A stretch of DNA of 64,000 nucleotides. It comes from Ypsolopha sequella (Eukaryota > Arthropoda > Insecta > Lepidoptera > Ypsolophidae). Shown here one piece after another: positions 54,497 to 64,000 of the stretch. Numbering within the stretch: the first letter of the stretch is position 1; every line of letters starts with the position of its first letter. A program made the position numbers and the translations under genes. Location: assembly GCA_934047225.1 (NCBI GenBank), contig OW203992.1, forward strand, positions 5,631,501 to 5,695,500, given 5' to 3'. The notes beneath the pieces were generated by a model, which searched no databases, was not told the origin of the DNA, and saw nothing but the letters and a program-made list of their open reading frames with translations.

Positions 54497-54734
54497 CAAG
54501 GTGTAACAGAAAGGTGTAACCATATTTGAAGAGCTTATTCAGTCAATGGTTTAGAACAATTTTTACTACGAAACAAATTATGTATATCGAAAAAAAAATT
54601 ACTCGCTTCACAGGAAAATGCAATGCCACTCGGCCGAAATGTATGGAAGGGCAATTTTTTTTTGAGATTTCAGGGTTGATTCCATAGACTGAATAAGCTC
54701 TTCAAATATGGTTACACCTTTCTGTTACACGTTG
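54497..54734. repeat. Foldback, ACAAGGTGTAAC family, copy 3
   Basis: CAAGGTGTAACAGAAAGGTG at the left is mirrored by CACCTTTCTGTTACACGTTG at the right; TATA at both ends. Shares GCAATGCCACTCGGCCGAAA with copy 2. Confidence 0.82.
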
Positions 54735-55525
54735 TATATATATTTTTTATTAGCGGTGAGTATCGCGAAAGGCAAAGATAATATAGATTCGCACCCAAAT
54801 CCAAATTTTTCCGCGGTTTTTTTTGAACATTATTAAAAGGGGATATGTTTGTATGGGAATGTTTAATGTCAAAATTTTAGATACTTCTTGTTTGATTTTC
54901 AAAAAGTTATTGATGTAATTTTACTGATTAGGTAACGTACTTTCGATATCAGTTTAAAAATTTTGATATATATAATAGTTACGAAATTATCGCCTGGTCC
55001 CACTTAACGATTACACCCTGTATGTCTTTGTCTACCTGTCTCATATAGTCTATTTAATTTTACAGTCTGTAATTAATTAATGTTCACTCCTTAGAGAAAT
55101 CATAAGTTAGGAAATTATACTACTTAATTAAATTATAACCTACTATCATGACAAATATCATTATCACTGTAACACCATGCTTCACCATCATCCAAATAGG
55201 TATTCATTTATTTATAATATGCCTTTTTCAATAAGCCCTGCTTAATATGCAGCTTAAACTTATTCTCTGACACGCGGACGAAAACGCGAGAAATAACTAG
55301 TCAATCAATAGGGACGTTTGAATGAAACCTTTAGGCAATTACTTAATAAATATCTTATCGTGGGCTTTTCACTCTCATACTTCGTGTTATTATAACAGGC
55401 TTGATTCGAATCCTCAGTTGACGTTAATGGCAAGAAATTTAATAGAAATCTTACTAATTGAATTAATTTTGGCCAAGGTATTGAGATTTAAAGGAAGGAG
55501 GATAAGGGGCCAACTACACATAGCG
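54735..55525. other. No gene; short dispersed repeat at 55022-55082
   Basis: TTTGTCTACCTGTCTCATAT...CAGTCTGTAATTAATTAATG is the partner of 37478-37540. ACACCCTGTA just before it (55013-55022) may be a foldback end. Confidence 0.5.
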
Positions 55526-56230
55526 CGTTCTAAAGTAGGGCCACTGAGTGATGGCGCCTATGACATTTAAATGCCTACAAAGTATCGTAATTATGTATAA
55601 GCAAGTATGAATTATGAATAAAAAATCGTAATAATTCATTGTTGATAGTGATTTAGTACTTGTTTCGGTTACTTTTTTTCGATTTGAATGTTGCTTTATT
55701 GTGCAATAGAGTTCGTATAGAAACAAAGGATTTCATTTTTTATAGGTCGTGTTTGAGATCGCCAAGTTTAAACAAAACAATGACGAAGTTAAACTAAATG
55801 AAAATAAATGATAGTAAAATACTTTTTTCGATTAAGATATTTAGAAAACTCTTTTCAACTTCGCTCAGGGTATTGAAAAGAGTTGTTCAAAGCTTGGGGG
55901 CCCCAGATCACTACACCGCCTAGCCCTCTGATAGCTTCGCCACTGGGTTTGGCACATTTTCCATTTGTATTATTATGTTGAATGTTGAATGACGTGTCTA
56001 ATGTTGAGTAAACTCACACTTGATTTTTATTTTTAACCGAAATTTGAAATGTACCTCATCACTAAATGCAGCTGTCATAAGTGCCATCACTCAGTGGTCC
56101 TACTTTAGTAGAAATCTGTTTTCTACGTTCACTATAATCTATGTGATGGCTTGGATTAAATCTTTACGCACACAGACCGCGGCGCTAAAGCAGAACGCGT
56201 GTTCGGGTTGTTTGGAACGCACAATTCTAG
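55526..56230. repeat. Inverted repeat pair around CACTGAGTGATGGC
   Basis: TTCTAAAGTAGGGCCACTGAGTGATGGC at 55528-55555 is mirrored near 56078-56107 (GCCATCACTCAGTGG, CCTACTTTAG). 56120-56215 (TTCTACGTTCAC...CACACAGACCGCGGCGC) resembles the GGCGCCGA foldback at 32752. Probably degraded foldback copies. Confidence 0.55.
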
Positions 56231-56784
56231 AATAGTCTCTGTCGTGGGCAGATCGTAAAGTATGAAATCGAAAATCTAATACCGAAAGTCAAAAATAGGT
56301 GCGACGACGAGCAGAGCGAAGTGAGGAGGGATGTGTTAGGTTTACATGTAAATAAATTTGGGGAGCCGAGCGAAGTGGAGCGGAAATATGTTATGCCCAA
56401 CAGGCGTAGCATCGTCACGTATGACTTCGTTTATCGCGGTTATTAACGCACAATCTGTCAAAATTCGCGATATAACTCCCTCCCCAGTCGTTTGTCGCGT
56501 CAAATGAGCATGACCAATACACTGTTTATGTTTGACATTTCCTTGCCACATATTTGTCAAAATCTCCCGAGGTTGCGACTTAGATGTTTTTCTTTATAAT
56601 TTATAATTTTCTTTATAATTAATTCACTTATTTAGAGGATAATAATACTCTCGCACCTTATTATTATAATTAAACGTTATTTGTGAATAGAATCAGCTGA
56701 TTAGAAATAGAAATGGACTCATTTATATTCAATCTGTTCTCAAAATTTGAAGTGAATGATTCAATTCAATGTTGCCAAGTAGAA
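56231..56784. other. No gene recognised
   Basis: GAGCGAAGTGAGGAGGG / GAGCGAAGTGGAGCGG words near 56310-56385 resemble MITE sequence, but I cannot define ends. No coding domain. Confidence 0.45.
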
Positions 56785-57005
56785 AAAAAAAACCAACGAT
56801 CGGCCCAATTACGGCCCCAACGATCATCACGTCGTCGGCGACAAATATGGTCAGTCCACTGCCACTTAAACTTACTGATTCGGCAGGCTTTATCAGTCTT
56901 ATGATACGAGTATCTTTGTTTCGGATTTTATCCATCAGAGATATCCCAAGCATAACCCACTTCATAGCTCGCTGAGCGACCTTAAATCGGCGGATCAAGT
57001 CTTTG
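56785..57005 (-). pseudogene. RTE-like LINE reverse transcriptase C-terminus
   Basis: Minus frame: RFKVAQRAMKWVMLGISLMD then KIRNKDTRI, the usual C-terminal motif of lepidopteran RTE-type elements (QRAMERAMLGVSLRDRIRN). After a frameshift the next frame gives KWQWTDHICRR and RWGRNWADRW, the motif that follows in the family. Only about 75 codons remain. Broken and 5'-truncated. Confidence 0.8.
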
Positions 57006-57496
57006 GTAAGAACGACGTCTCAGCATTTAAATAAAAAACATAAATTATAAAAAATACACTGTGCTCCAATTTGTCCGCAAAACTTTGTATGAAAGAAGTC
57101 AGTTTTAAAAATACATTCCTGAAATGAAACTCTCCAGAAGTTTTAATATTTCGCATCATGAATTTTATTTCGGTTGGTTGGTTTCGGTTTATTTCTAACA
57201 CCCGTATTCAAGAACGTTACTTAGCTATGTGTATCCGTTCGCATTGCAAAGTGCCTGATTTCTCATAGTGTTGGACATGTCCATCCACTGGTTTCATAAA
57301 CAACACTTAAGTATTTCAGAGCTCAGTGAATGCATAGGGAACAATTCAGCGTTGCGATTGGTTGATTTTGGAGCTAACTTCAAATTGTCATGTAAACGTC
57401 AAGTATTTTTTGTCAATAAATAAACATAACCTCAACGCGCTTCCCTTTTCATTGTGCCGTGCACTTGAATTCATAAAAATTAAAAGAACGTTGGTC

Positions 57497-57827
57497 ATGG
57501 AAAATACCTTTCCCCCTGATGATGGCGGCAAACGGTAAACCTTCTAATAATAATAATCTACGTAGCTACCCAAACAATATTTTGTTGTAAGCATTCAACA
57601 CATATAAAAACTTGTTTTATGATCGTATTCTTTTAATTTTTAGCTCAAAGAAAATAACATATTCAATAGCCAAAAAAGACCTGCTTATAAGTTTAGTAAG
57701 TAAAGGGCCTATAATAGAAAATAAGCAGACAAATGCGAAACACCTACAACTAAAGAGACAGGCATGGGAAGAGGTTGAAAACGCCTACAATGCGGTTCTG
57801 AAAATCCTTGATAACACGCCTTATTAG
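57497..57827 (+). CDS. Two-exon MYB/SANT-like mini-gene, truncated
   Basis: A proposed spliced frame: exon 1 57497-57534 (MENTFPPDDGGK), intron 57535-57643 (GT...AG, with a pyrimidine-rich TTCTTTTAATTTTTAG acceptor), exon 2 57644-57827. The joined frame is open and would give about 73 residues. Exon 2 reads KKDLLISLVSKGPIIENKQT and KRQAWEEVENAYNAV, the first two helices of the MYB/SANT-like (zeste/Harbinger-partner) DNA-binding domain; such proteins bind transposon ends and help the transposase. The domain then stops early, so this looks like a deletion relic of a Harbinger element rather than a host gene. Splicing is predicted, not shown. Confidence 0.62.
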
Positions 57828-57893
57828 CATCCTTCTTCGACGCGCTACTTGATCTTCTAAACAGTAATCAAATTCTTCCTCACTATCGGTCAT
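57810..57893 (-). pseudogene. Harbinger-like transposase N-terminus (very short)
   Basis: On the minus strand from the ATG at 57893: MTDSEEEFDYCLEDQVARRR. Acidic starts followed by Arg runs are usual for Harbinger transposases. It faces the MYB/SANT frame and runs straight into it, suggesting that the middle of a two-gene Harbinger element was deleted. Terminal repeats were not found, so confidence is low. Confidence 0.4.
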
Positions 57894-58038
57894 TTTTACT
57901 AACCCAGAAACAATACAGAAATAAATAAATGGGTAACAATCACGTAACTTATCAAACTGAAGTCAACTTGTATTTATTTTGAGGCTATAAATTTGACAAC
58001 GCCTGACACTATGCGTTCCATAAAGTAGCTATTTGTGT

Positions 58039-58181
58039 CGATTCGGCGCAACACAACTGACAAGACTAACCTTATTTTGAGCGTCCCGTCTTTGTCTTTT
58101 CGATACAGAAAGAAAAGGACAGAACACTTAAATTAAGTTTAGTCCTGTAAATTAAGTCAAGTTGTGTTGCGCCGAATCGGT
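58039..58181. repeat. Foldback with CGATTCGGCGCAACACAACT ends
   Basis: The 20-bp CGATTCGGCGCAACACAACT is exactly mirrored near 58163-58181 (TTGTGTTGCGCCGAATCG, one-base slip inside). 143 bp, non-coding. Confidence 0.83.
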
Positions 58182-58611
58182 GTTAATGAGTAACTTTGGC
58201 CAAGGGTGCACTCAAGTAGGCTCATAGTGTCGCGCGACACTCAAGTGATGTTTCTGAAACGAGATTTCATGCACTGTGGGGCGAAGCTTACTGTGCGTTC
58301 TCATAGTATCGTTCTTGAATTCGGGTGTAAATGTATTATTTTACTTTTTAGTATATGTGGTGTTAATGTTTTGGCCATATCGTGGAATTGGGCATTTAAT
58401 GGTTTGTTAGGCCATATCATAAAATCTGTTAAAAGGGGGTTGCCTTCCCTCGTTCCGTTCTTAACAGTGTCTTGTTTTATGCCATTTTGTATATTAGGTA
58501 CTTCTAAAAATCAATTTAAAGATTAATTTTGATTGGGCAACCCAAATCAGAACCTAGGTCTAATTGGTGTAGCTTCTTCTATCGTTTTCTGTTAGAGCTT
58601 AATAAGGTGCT

Positions 58612-59117
58612 ATATGCTGCCACTTTAGAAAAAAAATCATTACTTACCTACCAGAATAATTATTGAAAGTCAGCTCAATTAAAAGGCCGGCGGAGCAATC
58701 CTAGTTCATAAAAACGAAATACCAAAATCAGTTTCCTTTCAAAATAAAAATTTGGGAACCTAGATATTCTGTAATCCAATCGGAATAAACACACACTATC
58801 CTAAGAATATCTATGATTTACAAATAGTTTTGGTATTTCATTTGTATGAACTAGGCTTGCTCCGGAGGCCCCTTTAATGTCTAGAAATAGCAATAAACTG
58901 TTTTTAAATAGCATAGTTTTCAAATAAAACGTCTTTGATGAGCTAAAATTAATTTTTTGCTAAAAACGGCCACTTTAAATTCTCTATAAAAATACATTGA
59001 TTCAGAAAATGTTGCTATGTAAAAATAGTTTATTGGTATTTCTAGGCATTTAATTGAGCAGATCTTCAATAATTATTTTAGAAAGTAATGATTTTTTCTC
59101 TTAAGTGGCAGCACTTT
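58612..59117. repeat. Foldback with TGCTGCCACTT ends
   Basis: TGCTGCCACTTTAG...AAAATCATTACTT...AATAATTATTGAA...GCTCAATTAAA is mirrored at 59048-59117 (TTTAATTGAGC, TTCAATAATTATT, AAGTAATGATTTT, AAGTGGCAGCA). Arms of about 65 bp. A smaller foldback sits at the inner edge of the left arm. Confidence 0.8.
58679..58877. mobile_element. TTAA-bounded foldback nested in the previous one
   Basis: TTAAAAGGCCGGCGGAGCAA...CCTAGTTCAT...GAAATACCAAAA is mirrored by TTTTGGTATTTC, ATGAACTAGG and TTGCTCCGGAGGCCCCTTTAA. TTAA at 58679-58682 and 58874-58877. Confidence 0.8.
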
Positions 59118-59119
59118 CG

Positions 59120-60485
59120 TAGTTAAGGCACAACGCCTTAACATAATATGCTCTAAATGTAAGGATGAAAAACAAAAATATTATCATAAAATATGTTATT
59201 TTCTTGTTTTTTAATTGAAATAGGCAATACTTTACGGAAGTCCATCATCAACTCATGGATATATTATTAATTTGCAATATTCCGTTAAACACAATTATCA
59301 TGCTATTCAAAATGCAGACTCAAGCACCGCCGGCCTTCCTGCATAAAACATGCACAAGCAAGTAGTACGAGCATAGTTACAACAAGCTACAAAGCATCGT
59401 CGGGTTGTCTTGCTCGCACGGCCGCTTCACAGCAACTGTATCTTCTTCAATATTTTCTTGTACAAAAAGCAAATATCTATCAAATAGGATACTTCTGGCT
59501 TAATTTTTCGAATACTTTTATTTTTTCTCTCAATTCCTTTCAGACGAGCGTTCACGACTGATTATTTTATTTCTTTCCAATAATTAAATCGAACTTTTAA
59601 CTTCGTGATATCCGAAGAAAAGTTGCTAATTTTTCTTCTTCTTTTCCTTTCCAGCTACATTTTATCGTATTAGAGACAGAGGAACTAACCCCAAAGAGAG
59701 GCAATGCTTGTACAGACTTCTTACAGCTTTTTTATACGGCGTTGGGATGGATCAAATTATGTTGTGCAGCTGTTAAACAGCTTCATTGTGTTACTTGGAA
59801 ATGACACTTGGTTTGTTCGAAATCATTTCCGTCGACTTTAGACGCGCTTTAACGCGCTGTTATTGGTGATAGAGATAGTAATCCCGGTAAGTGGGAGTGA
59901 GAAGCACATAGTCAGATTAGTTAGCGGAATCGGACGCACCGGCATTACTTCTCTCGGGGCTAGTTGCTCGATGTTTAAAGACGATGTTTCTTCGATTCGT
60001 AAAATCAAGTGAGATTAAGAAATATCCAGCCCTTAATTTAAGTTGGAGCTTCTTTGTAACTCGACAATATCGTCGTCGATCCCAAGAATGTCATTCTTTT
60101 AACAATGTGATTGAATTTCCTTCATTTTCTTTCGTTAGGACGTACCTTAATACTTCAAAAGAGGCAGCGGGTTGTGTCAGAGTTACAACCGTAATTTATT
60201 TAGGTGTATACTTCTTGTGTCTATACTCAATCACAGAGGTAAGAATCAATGGCGGCCATAGATATCATAATAATATTGTCAGTGATGGCAGCGCATTCGC
60301 TTACGAGGTCATTTCAAATTTGTTATTCTTCCGATCACATAAGCATCATAGAGTAACTTATTAATATAAGCATTAACTTATCATGAATAAATAACTAATA
60401 ACAAATAATGAACGATTAATACGCTTATTAAATCAGATATAAAATTAGCCTTCGTTAAAAAAAATGGTACCAGAAGTGGTGTACA
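59120..60485. other. No gene recognised
   Basis: About 1.4 kb. The 126-residue plus frame at 59984-60364 has no domain, signal or homologue that I recognise; I leave it as an open frame only. The TTTTCCTTTCCAG at 59643-59655 looks like a splice acceptor, but no exon could be supported. Confidence 0.5.
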
Positions 60486-60489
60486 AGTT

Positions 60490-60640
60490 TTAAATTCTGA
60501 ACATGCCCCCCCTATATGAGATGCGACAAACAAGTATCCACGGTTCATGAGATACAGTCTGGTGACAGACGGACAGTGGAGTCTTAGTAATAAGGTCCCG
60601 CTGGTTACCTTCTGGGTACGGAACCCTAAAAAGAAAAGTA
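60490..60640. repeat. GGTCCCGT / GGAACCCTA repeat piece
   Basis: GACAGACGGACAGTGGAGTC, GTAATAAGGTCCCG and GGGTACGGAACCCTAAAAAG match the reverse of the copy at 8858. Confidence 0.68.
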
Positions 60641-61310
60641 TGGTATGTATGTATGGTTTTCAATACGAAATTACTGGACACTTATTGAGACACTTATTAG
60701 AGACTTGAAATAATTCTCCAGTACCTACTTAAAGGCTTGTCTTTACGGTATGAAATGGTAACATTACAATATATTTTTGAGAAAAATTTTAAACTTCATA
60801 CCAATTTATATTATCCCACAGAAAGATAGACGGAAAGACCCCAAAGCTAACATTGAAACAAGTAATTTAATTTGTTCAAACATTTCACCCGAGCAAACCC
60901 ACACTACTGGCTCATTGTGCGCACAATTAGTGCACACGCTTCTCCACAGTGCATTCACAACGTCACAGTGTTCAGTGCATTTGTCTCCGCCAGTCTTTCT
61001 GTGCAGAGGAATTCATTTACGAGTCGCGGCACCTACTTGTTAAGGCGGTACAATGATTTTTCCTTAAAAATTAGGGCGAGTGTCCATCATAACGAAATAG
61101 ATAACACAGCTAAGACTCACTATGATTTATGCGAGAAAAACTTGACGTTTCGGTCAACTTAAGAATGCTTTATTGCTAAAATGCTATATTAGTATAGAAA
61201 AATGGCAACTTTACTGCTGTGGAATTAATAAATTAATGAATATGAATATGTTGATGAATAAAAATTGAGTTTTCTTACTTTTTAGAAGTTTAAATTTAAT
61301 GCAATTAGCT
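60641..61310. other. No gene recognised
   Basis: Overlapping short plus frames (60777-61043, 60872-61162) carry no domain. No repeat structure noted. Confidence 0.5.
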
Positions 61311-61319
61311 TTATTCGCC

Positions 61320-61505
61320 TTAGATCAAAAGTTATGACATATTTTATACACAGTGTCCTTGGTAGTAAAAAAAAAATTTAAAATCGATAAAATATTAAAT
61401 TTAATCAACAAAACGAAAAACTCTTTTTGTTGATTAAATAGTGTCTAGTTCACACACATATACAGTTCATATATGTTCTATACACAATGTAAAGAACATA
61501 TATGA
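61320..61505. repeat. Partial copy of the 12.15-kb MITE body
   Basis: GATCAAAAGTTATGACATAT and TTTATACACAGTGTCCTTGG match 12602-12645 of the TA-flanked MITE. It continues into a palindromic CATATATGTTC / GAACATATATG stretch. Confidence 0.6.
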
Positions 61506-61669
61506 CACAGGGTCTCTTAAACTAAATTTCTGTAATACGCCGCCAAAATAAAATCAATCCTTATGTAAAAAATTATGTAAAAAAAAGAACTGGAAGACGC
61601 GTTCATTCAAAATATGTATTTGTCAAAGGACTAAATAAAAATACCCATGAGCAATAAATAATTCAAGAA

Positions 61670-61960
61670 CCATCCAATGATTATTGAAAATACAAAACCT
61701 AATTAAGTATATTTTTTTGCACGAAGTAGGTAACTGACAGACTGACAGAATATATTTAATTAGGTTTTGTATTTTCAATAATCATTGTCAGTGACAGTTC
61801 GTGATAGTGGAAAATGCGCTTTTAACTCTTATAGCGCATGAGCCATTTCACATTGTCACCGAACTTTTGTATACTGCAATGCAATGAATATTGCTCATGC
61901 ACGTTAAAAGCGCATTTCTCATTATGAACTTTCAGTTTCCTCCTTCGTGCAAAAAAATAT
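61670..61960. repeat. Overlapping foldbacks
   Basis: ATGATTATTGAAAATACAAA...CCTAATTAA is mirrored at 61753-61787. TTTTTTGCACGAAG (61709) is mirrored by CTTCGTGCAAAAAAA (61944). AATGCGCTTTTAAC (61814) is mirrored by GTTAAAAGCGCATT (61903). Three interleaved inverted pairs mean at least two foldbacks, one inside the other. Confidence 0.75.
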
Positions 61961-62429
61961 CATCCATCCATCAGCCTAGTCCGTCCACTGCTGGACATAA
62001 GCCTTTCCAGGTCCTCTAAAAAGGCCGCTTTGGAGGAATCATATTATGATTCCGTTCTAATGCCGTCTCTTTTGGCTCCATCCTACTTCCAAATCATTTT
62101 ATGATTCACCCAAGTCGGCCTTTTTAGATCCCCTGGACTTTGCCACTCCCGGCAGTCATCCTGAAAAAATTGCCCATACTCACACACGCTGGGCAGGCGG
62201 GTTGGTGAGCGCGGTGCCGGAACCCTCGCACTAGTGACGCCGCTGCCCGTCACCAGTCTGTTCAATATAGGGCCCGGCTATTAGGGATGGATATACCGCC
62301 ATCCATCGGTCCCAGGCATGGTGGGCCTCCTGGTTTCTATCCTCTTACTCTCCTCCGAATCACTTCGAGGGGGTCTCCAAGTAAGATGGTGGTACCTCCA
62401 CAGTCGAGCCCGGCATCAGCTCTACTCCC
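61961..62429 (-). mobile_element. RTE-like LINE 3' fragment with 13-bp target duplication
   Basis: TGCAAAAAAATAT flanks it at 61948-61960 and 62430-62442. On the minus strand it ends with GTCCAGCAGTGGACGG...AGGCTGATGG and a GATG tail, as RTE-type elements do. The body is the inverted counterpart of 31549-31880. The minus frame at 62083-62265 is a relic, not a gene. A foldback lies inside it. Confidence 0.82.
62013..62130. repeat. Foldback inside the RTE fragment
   Basis: CCTCTAAAAAGGCCGCTTTGG...GAATCATATTATGATTCC is mirrored by AAATCATTTTATGATTCACC and AAGTCGGCCTTTTTAG. The related RTE copy at 31.8 kb lacks it. Confidence 0.75.
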
Positions 62430-62619
62430 TGCAAAAAAATATACTTTATACACATAATTTTGTATAATTCTTAAAAGTAGCACCTTAAAAGTTTGAAAAC
62501 AGAGCTAGTGAAACATGCCAACGAATGTTAACTACTAAAGGTTAACTTTTGAATGAGTTATAGTTCGTCCTTGTTTTATTATCCGACTTCAAAAGGATGT
62601 TCTACATCACTGCGGAGTT

Positions 62620-63164
62620 AAACGCATCCTGAAGTCTTTATTAAACCACAAACTTAAATTTATTAAAACTTAAATATCAAAAAAGTAACTTAAGTCTAAA
62701 ACTAAATAATCCTAGAAAACATAAAAACTTAAACAAACTAAAATCTTTATTAAATTACAAGTTTATTAAAATTAAACTAAAGAGAAAATATTAGCCAGAT
62801 CGCCGTCGTCATGTGGAAGGGTACCTAGAAGGCTGGCTGCGTTTTCTCTTTGTATGGCCAGATTTATTCGCTGGCCAAGATATGCGCCAGCCCTCGGGTC
62901 CCCACAGACGTCGACCAGCCGCGTTGTTAATTCCTTGAAAAGGATTTTTGCTTCTGGACCCCACGGCCCGAGGGTCTCAACGCCAAAAGGCGCAAATATG
63001 CAGTCTAAACTGAGGCCTGCATACCCACGCCTCTTGTTTCCTTTTGCCGCTGCCGCGGCTGCACCCGCTCTGACAGCAGTCACACCGGTGTGGGACGGCG
63101 CTAAAGTATCGACACACGTTGCGTCCCACACCAATGCCCTGCCGTTTTTCGATGGGATTAATGT
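62620..63164 (-). mobile_element. 5'-truncated copy of the endonuclease-type LINE
   Basis: The minus frame from 63164 to 62772 reads KNGRALVWDATCVDTLAPSH, GVETLGPWGPEAK, GDPRAGAYLGQRINLAIQRE and ends DLANIFSLV, the last 130 codons of the same family as 13964-15940. It starts inside the PD-D endonuclease motif and is open to its stop. The A/T-rich sequence to about 62620 is the 3' tail. The apparent start at 63338 belongs to an unrelated repeat upstream. Confidence 0.86.
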
Positions 63165-63224
63165 ATTACAATTAATAATTCTTATTTCATTGCTATACAT
63201 ATACAATGTCTTTTGACAAAGTGC

Positions 63225-63800
63225 AGAAACGTTTTTAAGGTTCCGTACCTCAAAACGAAAAAACAAAACCCTTATAGGATCACTAGGATCACAAGAAACG
63301 CCGACCCACGTGACAGTGGATTGCGTAGGAGTCAGCACACAACGGGCTAAGATCCTCGGTGAACCGAGTACGCTCCGCCAGTCCTGTGGCGACTCTTGGG
63401 ATTTTGGCGTGAGCTGGGCTGGCTAGAATAGACGGCCCCACACTTTTCCACGCACAAAGGTCTAAAAAAGAGACTAGTTGCGGAAACCGAGCCCACCAAG
63501 AAGAAGAAGAAGAAGGATCACTTTGTTGTCCGTCCGTCTGTCCGTCTGTCTTTCAAGATCCTTTTTCTCGACCCCCGTATGAGATATCAAGTTGAAATAG
63601 ATACTTCCTACAGAACTCTACCGGTCCTATGGTGTTGTAAAAATCAGGCTTTTAACTTGACGCAGAAAAAAGTTGCAAATTTTTGACACTCGCAAGGGAA
63701 TCAAAACCTATAGGGCACTTCCAGTTGACTTGGAAACTTGAAATTTAGTTAAGAAGTAGGTCTTACACATAGCAAAACATCTGAGTCAGAGATATTTAAT
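63225..63800. repeat. GGTTCCGTA-family repeat split by a LINE tail
   Basis: AAGGTTCCGTACCTCAAAAC and ACCCTTATAGGATCACT at the left; after the insertion, GGATCACTTTGTTGTCCGTC and CCCGTATGAGATATCAAG. Less degraded than most copies here. Confidence 0.75.
63285..63514 (+). mobile_element. LINE 3' fragment with (GAA)n tail and 8-bp duplication
   Basis: GGATCACT occurs at 63277-63284 and 63515-63522. The 230-bp insert contains GAACCGAGTACGCTCCGCCA and GGAAACCGAGCCCACC and ends (AAG)n. The uninterrupted GGATCACTTTGTTG is seen at 32086. A 5'-truncated non-LTR insertion, family not named. Confidence 0.78.
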
Positions 63801-63826
63801 TATTTAGGAAGTTATCTCAGAGCAAC

Positions 63827-63967
63827 TTAAGGCGATAATATATGCGAAAAAAATACGGGTGTTTCTTTTCTGTGTATTTCATGAAATACACGGAAAATTA
63901 TAATCAGTTTCTGGTATATGCATTTTGACTATATAATCTAGGGTTTTGAAATTGGAAAACATGTTTC
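63827..63967. mobile_element. TTAA MITE, family 2, partial copy
   Basis: TTAAGGCGATAATATATGCGAAAAAAAT and CTAGGGTTTTGAAATTGG match copy A at 13252. Homology stops after ACATGTTT at 63967. Confidence 0.78.
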
Positions 63968-63983
63968 AAACATTCAATAAAAT

Positions 63984-64000
63984 ACCGGCCAAGTGCGAGT
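63984..64000. repeat. Start of a GGTTCCGTA-family copy at the window edge
   Basis: CCGGCCAAGTGCGAGT is the terminal sequence of the family (reverse of ACTCGCACTTGGCCGG); the rest lies beyond the window. Confidence 0.6.

Noticed and set aside
59984..60364. 126-codon plus-strand frame as a host gene
   Set aside because: No recognisable family, no clear promoter or splice structure; kept only as an open frame.

Overview
The window looks like transposon-dominated nuclear DNA from a moth or butterfly (Lepidoptera). It is AT-rich. It carries a tRNA-type SINE body with the tail usual in Lepidoptera, scattered copies of the repeat that runs from GGTTCCGTA to ACTCGCACTTGGCCGGTTTT, and CR1, RTE, copia, gypsy and BEL elements together with many short inverted-repeat (foldback/MITE) elements. 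I found no convincing host protein-coding gene and no rRNA or functional tRNA gene. The order assignment rests on repeat style and is an inference.

Layout. 1-6 kb: a foldback carrying a LINE tail, then a nearly complete minus-strand CR1-type LINE (PHD-like ORF1; endonuclease plus reverse transcriptase ORF2 with one frameshift). 6.5-13.7 kb: a LINE C-terminus relic, a SINE and a series of foldbacks. 13.7-17.4 kb: a minus-strand LINE with an N-terminal C2H2 finger, a YLDD reverse transcriptase and a C-terminal CCHC/PD-D restriction-like endonuclease, with a frame break at an AAAT-rich tract. Relics of the same family lie at 6.56 and 62.8-63.2 kb. 17.8-21.2 kb: foldbacks.

21.3-29.4 kb is a four-layer nest: a TTAA-flanked foldback was split by an internally deleted gypsy element (4-bp target duplication), which was split by an intact copia element (5-bp duplication), one of whose LTRs was split by a hAT-like MITE (8-bp duplication). 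Every layer keeps its target-site duplication, so the order of events can be read directly.

29.6-48 kb: foldbacks, RTE and LINE tails, two minisatellites (14 bp and 35 bp units), three TTAA foldbacks chained end to end at 43.05-44.25 kb, and a decayed PIF1/Helitron-type helicase fragment at 47.0-47.5 kb near two 215-bp direct repeats. 48.25-53.66 kb: a BEL/Pao-type element with two 686-bp LTRs that look identical and a perfect 5-bp duplication, although its reverse transcriptase is missing and its protease and integrase are broken. This is a young, non-autonomous copy. 54-64 kb: more foldbacks, an RTE C-terminus, a small two-exon MYB/SANT-like mini-gene facing a Harbinger-like transposase start, an RTE insertion with a 13-bp duplication, and another relic of the endonuclease-type LINE.

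Nothing here forms a cellular pathway. The biological interest lies in recent mobilisation of defective elements, nested insertion histories and a strong local excess of TTAA-targeted foldbacks. All identities were judged by eye; no alignment or database search was run.
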